Source: CAYLLT01 sp964591605
Lineage (GTDB): Bacteria > Planctomycetota > Phycisphaerae > UBA1845 > PWPN01
NCBI GenBank assembly: GCA_964591605.1
Contig: CAZQEN010000046.1
Span: 1-30,388, forward strand
DNA length: 30,388 bases
Direction: 5' to 3'
Shown here in pieces: positions 23,948 through 30,388 of this stretch (positions within the stretch are counted from its first letter, which is position 1; each line of letters begins with the position of its first letter). The translations under genes were made by a program, and so were the position numbers. Below the pieces are notes generated by a model. It made no database searches. It was not told the DNA's origin and saw only the letters and a program-made list of their open reading frames with translations.

Positions 23948-24985
23948 TCAGCCGACGACCTCAATCGCGTTCCGGCCGCCGATCTTCTCATACCAGGGTT
24001 TGGCCGTCCGGCGAAGCACTTCGTTGAGCAACTCGATGTTCTTGACGCCGCGGTCACTGAGCCAGTCTTCGAGGGCCTTGACGCCCTGCCTGGCGTAGAC
24101 CGGAATGCCTTCCTTCCAGGTCGCCCGCCCGCACAGCACGCCGCCGTAGGGCGCGCCCGCCTCACCCGCCAGTTCGAGCGACTCGCGGAACACGTCATCG
24201 TCAACGCCGGCCGACAGGTAGATAAACGGCAGCGCCGCCGCATCGGCCGCCTGGGCGATCAGGTCCTTGACCTGGGCCTTGTCGTAGGCCACATCGCCGC
24301 TCTTGTTGGCCTTTGAGCCCTTCATGTATGCCACGTTGAACGGCAGCTCGGCCTTGAGCACGTCCACGCGGTATTGCGGTTTGCTGAACTCCTTCATGTA
24401 CGCGACGACGTGTCCGGGCTTCTTTTTGGCGAACTCGAGCGTGTTCTCGCCCTTGCCGGCCGCGTCATAAGCGATGCATTCGAGGAAGAACGGCACATCG
24501 TTGGCCGCGCACTCCGCGCCGATCCGCTCGATCCACGCGTGCTTGATGTCGTTGACCTGAGGCGCGTCCTCAGGCGTGTAGTAGAGCAGGATCTTGATCG
24601 CGTCTGCTCCGTCCTCGATCAATCGCCGGACGCTGACCCCGTCGATCAGATCCGGGATGCGACCCGGCTTGGTGTTGTCGTAGCCGGTGGTCTCATAGGC
24701 CAGGAGCAGCCCCGCCTTCGGGTTCTTGCTCTTGATCCCCGGCCGTCCGAACTCGGTATCGAGCAGGATCGCGCTGGCGTGCCGCGTCAGGATCTTGCTG
24801 ACGGCCGCCTTGAATTCGCCCATCATCTCGGGCGTGACCTGGCTCGGGTCGACCCCTTTCTCTTTGGCGATCGACTTCTTAAGCGAGCCGCGCTGATCCA
24901 TCGCGGCGGCGGCGATCACACCGCGCTCATCCGCGAGCTTGTTGATCCGTTCCAGCTTCTTCTTGGTTACCCGGTACTTGGTCAT
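23948..24985 (-). CDS. lacD: LacD-type class I aldolase (tagatose-1,6-bisphosphate/fructose-bisphosphate aldolase)
   Basis: A 345-aa Schiff-base aldolase that splits ketohexose 1,6-bisphosphates to triose phosphates in the cytoplasm. It matches the LacD family throughout: AAAMDQRGSLKKSIAKE, SAILLDTEFGRPG, AGLLLAYETTGYD, ADAIKILLYY (Lys131), DVPFFLECIAYD (Glu169), VDVLKAELPFNVAYMKG with probable Schiff-base Lys211, and FIYLSAGVDDDVF then GGVLCGRATW. LacD-family enzymes have relaxed stereospecificity, so it may serve as the main glycolytic aldolase rather than in tagatose use; no other lac or tagatose gene is visible. SD GAGGAG lies 9 bases before the ATG. A structured leader with promoter and terminator precedes it (25031-25210). 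Confidence 0.9.
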   Translation of the reverse strand: MTKYRVTKKKLERINKLADERGVIAAAAMDQRGSLKKSIAKEKGVDPSQVTPEMMGEFKAAVSKILTRHASAILLDTEFGRPGIKSKNPKAGLLLAYETTGYDNTKPGRIPDLIDGVSVRRLIEDGADAIKILLYYTPEDAPQVNDIKHAWIERIGAECAANDVPFFLECIAYDAAGKGENTLEFAKKKPGHVVAYMKEFSKPQYRVDVLKAELPFNVAYMKGSKANKSGDVAYDKAQVKDLIAQAADAAALPFIYLSAGVDDDVFRESLELAGEAGAPYGGVLCGRATWKEGIPVYARQGVKALEDWLSDRGVKNIELLNEVLRRTAKPWYEKIGGRNAIEVVG

Positions 24986-25030
24986 GGTTGCTCCTCAGGT
25001 GTATCTCCAGGCTCTGCTTGGGTTCACCCT

Positions 25031-25103
25031 CAACAAAAAGGGCCAACCGGCATCGCACCCGGCCAGGCGTTGGAGCTTGGCCGCGTGCGAGGCAAGTTGG
25101 CCC
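25031..25103 (-). terminator. Strong intrinsic terminator inside the lacD leader
   Basis: Reading the minus strand, GGGCCAAC (25103-25096) pairs with GTTGGCCC (25047-25040). Inside, TCGCAC pairs with GTGCGA (25085-25090 and 25053-25058), then CGGCCA with TGGCCG (25078-25083 and 25060-25065), closing a 12-base loop. TTTTTGTTG (25039-25031) follows immediately. It stands 45 bases before the lacD ATG, so transcripts from the candidate promoter at 25182-25210 must pass it. Confidence 0.8.
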
Positions 25104-25175
25104 ACGAACCAGTAGCCGCAGCCAACGCCTGACCCACCGTCGTGGATCGGTACCCCGCGGCTACCCTTGATTGTC
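25031..25175 (-). promoter_or_regulatory. Candidate cis-regulatory leader RNA (attenuator or riboswitch-like) upstream of lacD
   Basis: From a predicted start near 25175 the RNA first forms a domain closed by GTAGCCGC/GCGGCTAC (25164-25157 with 25119-25112), containing a small CCAC-GACG-GTGG hairpin (25145-25134). Within this domain CAGGCGTTGG (25131-25122) is perfectly complementary over 10 bases to CCAACGCCTG (25073-25064), which is the apical loop and top stem of the terminator at 25031-25103. The RNA could thus switch between terminator and antiterminator, or form a loop-loop pseudoknot. I do not recognise a known aptamer class. A free-standing RNA of about 140 nt ending at the terminator is an alternative. 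The rest of the gap, 25211-25352, shows nothing further. Confidence 0.6.
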
Positions 25176-25181
25176 CACGTG

Positions 25182-25210
25182 ATGATCGGCGCAAAGGGGA
25201 CCGGTGTCAA
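25182..25210 (-). promoter_or_regulatory. Sigma70-type promoter of the lacD leader
   Basis: On the minus strand a perfect TTGACA (25210-25205) is followed by exactly 17 bases and GATCAT (25187-25182; 4 of 6 matches to TATAAT). This predicts a start near 25175, about 190 bases upstream of lacD and after the marR stop. Confidence 0.6.
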
Positions 25211-25352
25211 GTCCGGCGGCCCAAGCCTTTCCCGCCTCGCGTCCGTCCTCTCCTTTTCAGTCGACCAGGACCGCACAGGTGCTGGTTTGCCGCGAACCAC
25301 CACTTCAGTCGGACAACGCAGGCTGGAATTCGCGTTCTGGATCTCCGTCTCC

Positions 25353-25958
25353 TCAGGACTCGGCGGCCGGGGGCGTGGGCTCGATGCGAACCAGCGAATG
25401 ACGGCGCTTCGCACGCGTGGGAATCTCGCGGTTTGAACCGTTTGCGGCGGACCCCATCGCGGCGGTCTGGCCCCTTAGCGAGATGACAAGCCGCCGCAGC
25501 AGACCAGCCAGCGTCTCGACCTCCTCGGGGCTGAGAGGCGCCAGGAGCGAGCGGGCTTCCGCGAGCCGCGTGGCCACCGACTCATCCACCAGCTGGCGAC
25601 CCTTGGGCGTCAAGGCAATCAGCACACCGCGACGATCTGAAGGGTCTTCCTGCCGGGCAACCAGGCCCATCTCCTCCAGGCGATCGATGCGGTTGGTCAT
25701 GGCGCCCGACGACAGGGTGACGAGGCGGGTCAAGGCGGTCGGCGAGAGGACGAAGGGCGGCCCCGATCGCCGCAGGGCCGCGAGCACGTCAAACTGCCAC
25801 AGGGCGATGCCGTGAATGGCGAGCGCGCGATCCGCATCCTGCTCTAAGTGCCTGTATAACATGAGCAACCGGCTGACGACGGACAAGGCGGCGGGATCCA
25901 GGTCAGGTCGCTCCCTACTCCACTGTTCCATGAACAGATCCACAGCATCTCGTTCCAT
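25353..25958 (-). CDS. MarR-family transcriptional regulator
   Basis: A 201-aa winged-helix regulator. Helix-turn-helix and wing are visible: LSPTALTRLVTLSSGAMTNR then IDRLEEMGLVARQEDPSDRR then GVLIALTPKGRQLV. The ATG at 25958 gives an N-terminal dimerisation helix beginning MERDAVDLFMEQWSRERPDL. The C-terminal 35 residues are polar and Arg-rich, beyond the usual domain. The gene is transcribed away from otsA; the intervening 147 bases contain a perfect palindrome and overlapping divergent promoter elements. It likely represses itself and perhaps otsA. The ligand is unknown. Confidence 0.9.
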   Translation of the reverse strand: MERDAVDLFMEQWSRERPDLDPAALSVVSRLLMLYRHLEQDADRALAIHGIALWQFDVLAALRRSGPPFVLSPTALTRLVTLSSGAMTNRIDRLEEMGLVARQEDPSDRRGVLIALTPKGRQLVDESVATRLAEARSLLAPLSPEEVETLAGLLRRLVISLRGQTAAMGSAANGSNREIPTRAKRRHSLVRIEPTPPAAES

Positions 25959-25966
25959 CCCAATAG

Positions 25967-26004
25967 CTTAACATTAAGAATCTCTACGTCAAGTCTCTTG
26001 ACGT
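25967..26004. promoter_or_regulatory. Candidate MarR operators in the marR-otsA intergenic region
   Basis: ACGTCAAG-TCT-CTTGACGT (25986-26004) is a perfect palindrome. A second palindrome, CTTAACATTAAG (25967-25978), lies 9 bases from the marR start codon. The two share the CTTRAC core, typical of MarR-family sites. Each arm of the larger palindrome contains a TTGACG -35-like hexamer facing outward. Confidence 0.65.
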
Positions 26005-26026
26005 GGAATCAAATCACGGTTAGAGT
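25998..26026 (+). promoter_or_regulatory. Promoter of otsA
   Basis: TTGACG (25998-26003), a 17-base spacer and TAGAGT (26021-26026; 4 of 6) form a good sigma70-type promoter about 75 bases before the otsA ATG. The -35 lies inside the palindrome, so a bound MarR protein should block it. Confidence 0.55.
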
Positions 26027-26105
26027 GCCCTGAGCGTCGGGGGCTCCACTCCGGTGGAGGTGTTCGGTCAATGTGCGGTCACCCGGTCACACGAGCAGGT
26101 GCAAC

Positions 26106-27578
26106 ATGAGAATCGTCGTGATTTCGAACCGCTTACCGGTGGTCCTGGATCGATGCGGAGATGACTGGCAGGCCCGAGCCAGTACCGGGGGTCTGGTCAG
26201 CGCACTGGGCCGGCTCCTGGGAGAACGCGGAGGCGTCTGGATCGGGTGGCCGGGGATCACTGACCAGGCCTCGACCGAGTTTCGTGACTGCCTGGCCCGG
26301 TACAGCCGACAGGTCGGCTATGATGTCGTGCCTGTCCTGCTCAGCGAAGAGGATCGTCATGGTTTCTACCATGGCTTCTCGAACGAGATCATCTGGCCGC
26401 TGTTCCACGATCTTCAATCACGCTGCAACTTCGTGCCGGACTACTGGACGAGCTACCGGAACGTCATCGACAAGTTTGCCGATGTCGGCCTGCACTCGGT
26501 TCAGGCAGATGATTTCATCTGGGTGCAGGACTATCACCTGATGGGGCTGGGTTCGCGGCTTCGTGCGCTCGGACTGACGAATACCATCAGCTTCTTCCTG
26601 CATATTCCCTTCCCGCCGCCGGACATTTTCGGCAAGCTCCCGTGGCGGGTTCAGGTGATCGAGAGCCTTCTGTGGTATGACGCGGTGGGTTTTCAGACGC
26701 CGCGCGATCACCGGAATTTCCTCGCCTGCGTCCGCGAGTTCCTGCCGGAAAGCCGCGTTCGCCGCTCGGGCGGCCGTCACATCGTCGAGCATCGCGGGAG
26801 GACCACCCTTGCGGCAGCGTTCCCGATCGGGATCGACTACGACGAGTTCGCCAGGGTCGCGGCGCAGCCCGCGGTCTCGGAGCGTGTGCGACGACTGCGC
26901 AGCGAGCTGCCCAACCGCCAGATCGTGCTCGGCGTTGACCGGCTGGACTACACAAAGGGAATCCCCTACCGGCTCAAGGCCTTCAAACTGGCGTTGCAGC
27001 GTTACCCCGGTCTGCACCGCAGGGTCACGCTCCTTCAGGTCGTCGTTCCCAGCAGACAGGAGGTTCCGGAGTATCAGGATCTCAAGGGGGAGATCGAGCG
27101 CCTGGTGACCCAGATCAACGGCGAGTTCACACAGACGGGCTGGGTGCCGATTCACTACGTCTTCCGGGAGGTTGACCGCCCCGAGCTGGTGGCCCTCTAC
27201 CGGGCGGCCGACATCGCGTTTGTGACGCCGCTGAAGGACGGAATGAACCTGGTGGCCAAGGAGTACTGCGCCTGCCAGGTGGAGCACGACGGCGTCCTGA
27301 TCCTGAGCGAATTCGCGGGGGCGGCCGTCCAGTTGGCGCGCGGCGCCATTCTGGTCAATCCGTACGATCTGGATCGTGTTGCCGAAGCGCTGTCCGAAGC
27401 CGCCACCACGACATGCCGGCAGCGGCGACCGCGAATGCGGCGACTCAGAAGCATCGTGCGCAGACAGGATGTGCACTGGTGGGCATCGCGTTTCTTCGGC
27501 ATGCGCCGCCCCGCGATCCAGGAGCCGCCCGAGGAAAGGCCGAACCTGCAGATGGCCGCCAGCGCGGCGACGATGTGA
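26106..27578 (+). CDS. otsA: OtsA, trehalose-6-phosphate synthase (GT20)
   Basis: A 490-aa glycosyltransferase joining UDP-glucose and glucose-6-phosphate to trehalose-6-phosphate. ATG 26106 is chosen because MRIVVISNRLPVV is the family start; the frame is open to 26073. Landmarks are ASTGGLVSAL (donor loop), HGFSNEIIWPLFHD, IWVQDYHLM, FFLHIPFPPPDIF, GVDRLDYTKGIPYRL (Arg/Lys phosphate contacts) and TPLKDGMNLVAKEY. All substrate-binding motifs appear intact. The related glucosylglycerol-phosphate synthases are hard to exclude by eye, but the next gene begins with a trehalose-phosphatase domain. The C-terminal 30 residues are extra. It ends 28 bases before otsB-GH15. Confidence 0.93.
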   Translation: MRIVVISNRLPVVLDRCGDDWQARASTGGLVSALGRLLGERGGVWIGWPGITDQASTEFRDCLARYSRQVGYDVVPVLLSEEDRHGFYHGFSNEIIWPLFHDLQSRCNFVPDYWTSYRNVIDKFADVGLHSVQADDFIWVQDYHLMGLGSRLRALGLTNTISFFLHIPFPPPDIFGKLPWRVQVIESLLWYDAVGFQTPRDHRNFLACVREFLPESRVRRSGGRHIVEHRGRTTLAAAFPIGIDYDEFARVAAQPAVSERVRRLRSELPNRQIVLGVDRLDYTKGIPYRLKAFKLALQRYPGLHRRVTLLQVVVPSRQEVPEYQDLKGEIERLVTQINGEFTQTGWVPIHYVFREVDRPELVALYRAADIAFVTPLKDGMNLVAKEYCACQVEHDGVLILSEFAGAAVQLARGAILVNPYDLDRVAEALSEAATTTCRQRRPRMRRLRSIVRRQDVHWWASRFFGMRRPAIQEPPEERPNLQMAASAATM

Positions 27579-27606
27579 GCGACGCCGCGCGAGAGGAACC
27601 GCCCCC

Positions 27607-30132
27607 ATGCTCGAACTGAACGGGCTACTGGAGGAGCTTGCCCGTACGCCGGTGCTGCTCGTGGCCAGCGATTTCGATGGAACGATCGCCCCGATCGTTC
27701 GTGATCCCGCGTCGGCAGAGGCGGACCGCGAGTCCATCGTCGCCCTGCGAATGCTGGCGGAATTGCCGCAGACACACGTGGCCATTGTCTCGGGCCGCGC
27801 CCTGGCGGATCTGGCTTCGCGCGCCCTCGACGCCGGGGACGTTCATCTGGTCGGCAGTCACGGGAGCGAGTTCGAGACCGGGTTCGTCATGCCGCTCCCA
27901 CCCGAGGCGCAGGAGACGCTCGAGCGGCTGGAGGCGGAACTCGATCGGATCGCGTCGTGGGACATGGGCTTTCAGGTCGAGAAGAAACCCGCGGCGGTCG
28001 CCTTTCACTACCGCAATGCCGCCGAAAGCACCGCCGCCCGAGCGGTTGAGGCGGTGCTCGCCGGTCCCGGCCGCTGGAGCGGGATCCATGTCCGCCACGG
28101 CAAGAAGGTCATCGAGCTGAGCGTGGTGCAGACGCACAAGGGCCTGGCCCTCGAGAAGCTCCGCCAGAGGCTGGGCGCCACGGCCGTCCTGTTTCTCGGG
28201 GACGACGTCACGGACGAGGATGCATTCGCCGCACTGTGCGGCCCGGACGTCGGCATCAAGGTAGGTCCGGGAGAGAGTCAGGCCCGACATCGCGTGGACA
28301 GCACGGTCGAAGTGGCTCACGTGCTGGCCCATGTGGCCGAGCGCAGAGCCGCATGGCTCGCGGGCTCGGATGCGGTACCGATCGAGCGGCACGCCTTTCT
28401 GTCCGATCAGAGGACCATCGCGCTGGTCACGCCAACGGGAAGAGTCAACTGGCTGTGCCTTCCACGGATTGATGCGCCGGCGGTGTTCGCCGAGTTGCTG
28501 GGAGGCCCGAGCACCGGCTTCTTCGAGGTGCAGCCGGCCGATGGCGGGCGGCCGGTGCGCCAGGAATACGTGGCAGATTCGTTCGTCCTGCGCACGCAGT
28601 GGCCGGGTCTGACGCTGCTGGACTATCTCGACGCGGCCGACGGCAGGGCCTATCAGCGGGCAGGCCGGACCGACCTGATCCGCGTGGTGGAAGGCCACGG
28701 TCGAGTTCGGATCACTTTCGCTCCGCGGCTGGATTTCGGCCGGGTTCGCACGTGCCTGCGGGCGACGGAGGGCGGCGTCGAAGTCGATGGCGCGGTGGAT
28801 CCGATCGTTCTGTGTGCGCCGGGAGTCCGCTGGGAGATCGTCGAGCACGGGGGCGATCAGACCGCCATCGCCGATGTCGATCTGCAGGGCGGGCCGCTGG
28901 TGCTCGAGATGCGGTACGGGACAGGGAATCTCTCGAGTCAGCCCGGGACCGAACCCGCACGCCGCGAGAAGAATGTGCGGTTCTGGAGCACGTGGGCGGG
29001 CACGCTGAGCCTGCCGGGCGTCGCAGAGCACCTGGTGCGTCGCAGCGCGCTGGTCCTCAGAGCGCTGTGTTATGGACCCACCGGCGCCATTGCCGCCGCG
29101 GGTACGACCAGCCTGCCCGAGCACGCCGGCGGCGTGCGTAACTGGGACTACCGGTTCTGCTGGCCGCGCGACGCGGCGATGGCGGCGGCGGCACTGGTCC
29201 GGCTGGGCGCCAACGGGCCGGCGATGAAGCTGCTGGACTGGCTGCTGGGGATCCTGGAGCAATGCGAGCCGCCGGTGCTGCTGCGGCCGGTGTACACGGT
29301 CAACGGCGGGCGGCTGGGCCCCGAAGGAGAGATCGGCGAGCTGCCCGGCTACCTGGGGAGCCGGCCGGTGCGCGTCGGGAACGCGGCGGCGCAGCAGGTT
29401 CAACTCGACGTTTTCGGGCCGATCGCCGACCTCCTTTCGCTTCTTGCCGAACGGGGAGCCGCCCTGTCGCCCGAGCACTGGCGAATGATGGAAACGCTGG
29501 TGGATTCGGTGGGAAAACGCTGGCGCGAGCCCGATCACGGTATCTGGGAAATCCGCGGGCTGCGGCGGCACTACGTGCACTCCAGGATCATGTGCTGGCA
29601 GACCGTCGACCGCGGTCTGCGCGTGGCCCGATACCTGGGCAAGCAGCGGGGCGAGTGGGAAGCCCTGCGAGCCGCCATTGCCGAGGACGTGCTGGCCAAC
29701 GGCTGGCAGCCGGAACGTCGCGCCTTCTGTGCCACGTACGGCGGTCAGGATGCCGATGCGGCCACTCTGCTCGTCGGCCTCAGCGGGCTTCTCCCGCCCG
29801 ACGATCACCGATTTGCGGGTACGATCGAATACGTGCTCGAGAATCTGGCGACCGGGCGGACAGTGTTTCGATACCGTTACGACGACGGCCTGCCCGGCAT
29901 TGAAGGCGGCTTTCATCTGTGCACGGCATGGCTCATCGAATCACTGGCGCTCTGCGGCAGAGTCGACGAGGCTCGTGCGTTCTTCGACGGACTGTGCGCA
30001 GCGGCGGGCCCGACCGGTCTTCTGGCAGAGGAGTATGATCCCTCCAATGAGCGGTCGCTCGGGAATTTCCCCCAGGCCTATTCGCACCTGGGCCTGATCA
30101 ATGCCGCGCTGGGTCTGGCGCGGGCGCGGTGA
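27607..30132 (+). CDS. otsB: OtsB-GH15 fusion: trehalose-6-phosphate phosphatase plus glucoamylase/trehalase-like glycosidase
   Basis: An 841-aa two-domain protein. Residues 1-245 are a HAD-type trehalose phosphatase: VASDFDGTIAPI (nucleophile Asp22, Asp24), VSGRALADL, GSHGSEFE, KKPAAVAFHYRNA and LGDDVTDEDAF near 199. Residues about 255-841 are a glycoside hydrolase family 15 enzyme: TIALVTPTGRVNWLCLPRID, GGVRNWDYRFCWPRDAAM near 511, Glu648 in HGIWEIRGLRRHYVHSRIMC as probable acid, and Glu808/Glu809 in LLAEEYDPSNERSLGNFPQA as probable base. GH15 members include glucoamylases and mycobacterial-type trehalases. ATG 27607 follows GAGAGGAACC; the frame extends upstream only over otsA. With OtsA it makes trehalose and may also degrade it or another alpha-glucan. 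Confidence 0.92.
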   Translation: MLELNGLLEELARTPVLLVASDFDGTIAPIVRDPASAEADRESIVALRMLAELPQTHVAIVSGRALADLASRALDAGDVHLVGSHGSEFETGFVMPLPPEAQETLERLEAELDRIASWDMGFQVEKKPAAVAFHYRNAAESTAARAVEAVLAGPGRWSGIHVRHGKKVIELSVVQTHKGLALEKLRQRLGATAVLFLGDDVTDEDAFAALCGPDVGIKVGPGESQARHRVDSTVEVAHVLAHVAERRAAWLAGSDAVPIERHAFLSDQRTIALVTPTGRVNWLCLPRIDAPAVFAELLGGPSTGFFEVQPADGGRPVRQEYVADSFVLRTQWPGLTLLDYLDAADGRAYQRAGRTDLIRVVEGHGRVRITFAPRLDFGRVRTCLRATEGGVEVDGAVDPIVLCAPGVRWEIVEHGGDQTAIADVDLQGGPLVLEMRYGTGNLSSQPGTEPARREKNVRFWSTWAGTLSLPGVAEHLVRRSALVLRALCYGPTGAIAAAGTTSLPEHAGGVRNWDYRFCWPRDAAMAAAALVRLGANGPAMKLLDWLLGILEQCEPPVLLRPVYTVNGGRLGPEGEIGELPGYLGSRPVRVGNAAAQQVQLDVFGPIADLLSLLAERGAALSPEHWRMMETLVDSVGKRWREPDHGIWEIRGLRRHYVHSRIMCWQTVDRGLRVARYLGKQRGEWEALRAAIAEDVLANGWQPERRAFCATYGGQDADAATLLVGLSGLLPPDDHRFAGTIEYVLENLATGRTVFRYRYDDGLPGIEGGFHLCTAWLIESLALCGRVDEARAFFDGLCAAAGPTGLLAEEYDPSNERSLGNFPQAYSHLGLINAALGLARAR

Positions 30133-30281
30133 ACAGGAGTTCGAGACCACCTTCAACCACTTCAGACGTTCGCGGTGTCCGTCCCAGCGAGTGCATGGAA
30201 TGACCTGGTTTTGGGCGGCCTTCCCAGGTGCGTCCAGGGGGACACACCACCTGGTCGGGCCGGGCGAATCGCTTCGTCGAG
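30133..30281. other. Intergenic stretch after the otsB fusion
   Basis: No gene is seen. CCAGGTG (30224-30230) and CACCTGG (30248-30254) are a 7-base inverted repeat with a 17-base spacer and no T-run; it may be a weak transcript-end structure for converging genes. Confidence 0.4.
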
Positions 30282-30388
30282 TCAGTCGGCCGTGGCAGAT
30301 GACGGTGGGCTGGGGGCGTCCGGCTGCCCGCCGGCTGCGGCCGGTCCGTGGCGCAGCAGCCAGACCAGGCAGAGGGAAGAGCCCACGC
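30282..30388 (-). CDS. Possible C-terminal end of a membrane protein, cut by the window edge
   Basis: Reading the minus strand from the window edge gives an open frame of 34 codons ending at TGA (30284-30282). The translated end is hydrophobic, SSLCLVWLLRHG, followed by a Pro/Ala/Ser-rich tail, PAAAGGQPDAPSPPSSATAD. This fits the last membrane helix and cytoplasmic tail of a membrane protein. The segment is too short to exclude a chance frame in GC-rich DNA. Confidence 0.3.
   Translation of the reverse strand, partial: VGSSLCLVWLLRHGPAAAGGQPDAPSPPSSATAD

Noticed and set aside
23860..23950. tRNA-like T-arm (CTCGAATCC) near the tig start
   Set aside because: No acceptor stem, anticodon arm or D-arm can be assembled on either strand. 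The match arises from the GGGCT end of the terminator-like palindrome.
22410..24098. 562-codon plus-strand open frame
   Set aside because: It is antisense to trigger factor, with repetitive Leu/Asp/Val composition and no domain. Trigger factor on the other strand is unmistakable.
25112..25175. Resemblance of the lacD leader to the 3-prime part of c-di-GMP-I riboswitches (GGTAGCCG...GGTTACCGA)
   Set aside because: Only a short stretch is similar, and the conserved 5-prime part with the tetraloop and receptor is missing. It is not supported as that class.
24995..25414. 139-codon minus-strand ORF overlapping the marR end and lacD leader
   Set aside because: It crosses the marR stop, a consensus-like promoter and a strong terminator hairpin, and the protein has no family features. 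The RNA-structure reading explains the sequence better.
27625..29916. 763-codon minus-strand open frame
   Set aside because: It is antisense to the otsB-GH15 fusion, whose motifs are intact. The antisense translation has no recognisable family.

Overview
The window is high-GC, densely packed bacterial chromosome. Several features point to Planctomycetota, possibly a Phycisphaerae-like lineage: a DUF1800/DUF1501 surface-protein pair followed by a PQQ-type sugar dehydrogenase, a secreted matrixin with calcium repeats and a beta-propeller, two ClpP paralogues downstream of a divergent trigger factor, and a small beta-barrel protein of a kind I associate with planctomycetes. The taxonomy is inferred from content only. 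No rRNA, tRNA, CRISPR array, integrase or transposase was seen.

Layout. (1) 246-8370, plus strand: a complete high-affinity potassium system, kdpFABC with the sensor kinase kdpD and response regulator kdpE. It is preceded by a 27-codon membrane ORF. kdpF (28 aa) and this ORF are very short genes that are easily missed. (2) 8446-12732, minus strand: a DUF1800 lipoprotein, a Tat-exported DUF1501 protein and a secreted glucose/sorbosone dehydrogenase with a C-terminal Cys-helix-Arg tail, probably one operon. (3) 13186-19506, plus strand: a secreted matrixin-type metalloprotease, a DapA/N-acetylneuraminate-lyase-family aldolase, a periplasmic transglutaminase-fold protein, and a CrcB fluoride channel with a DUF190 partner. 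Intergenic DNA here holds degenerate 7-bp repeats and hairpins. (4) 19533-24985, minus strand: a small planctomycete-type protein, a coiled-coil lipoprotein, clpP (catalytic Asp replaced by Asn), a second clpP (intact triad), trigger factor, and a LacD-type class I aldolase. (5) 24986-26105: a regulatory stretch with a structured leader RNA candidate before lacD, marR, and a divergent marR/otsA promoter built around a perfect palindrome. (6) 26106-30132, plus strand: otsA and an otsB-GH15 fusion, a compact trehalose module. A possible minus-strand gene end lies at the right edge.

The most interesting items are the lacD leader (consensus-like promoter, closed stem domain and a strong intrinsic terminator whose apical loop is complementary over 10 bases to the upstream domain), the Asn-for-Asp ClpP beside a normal ClpP, the palindromic divergent MarR control region, and the OtsB-GH15 fusion. 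All RNA and regulatory calls come from reading base complementarity by eye; no folding or database search was run.
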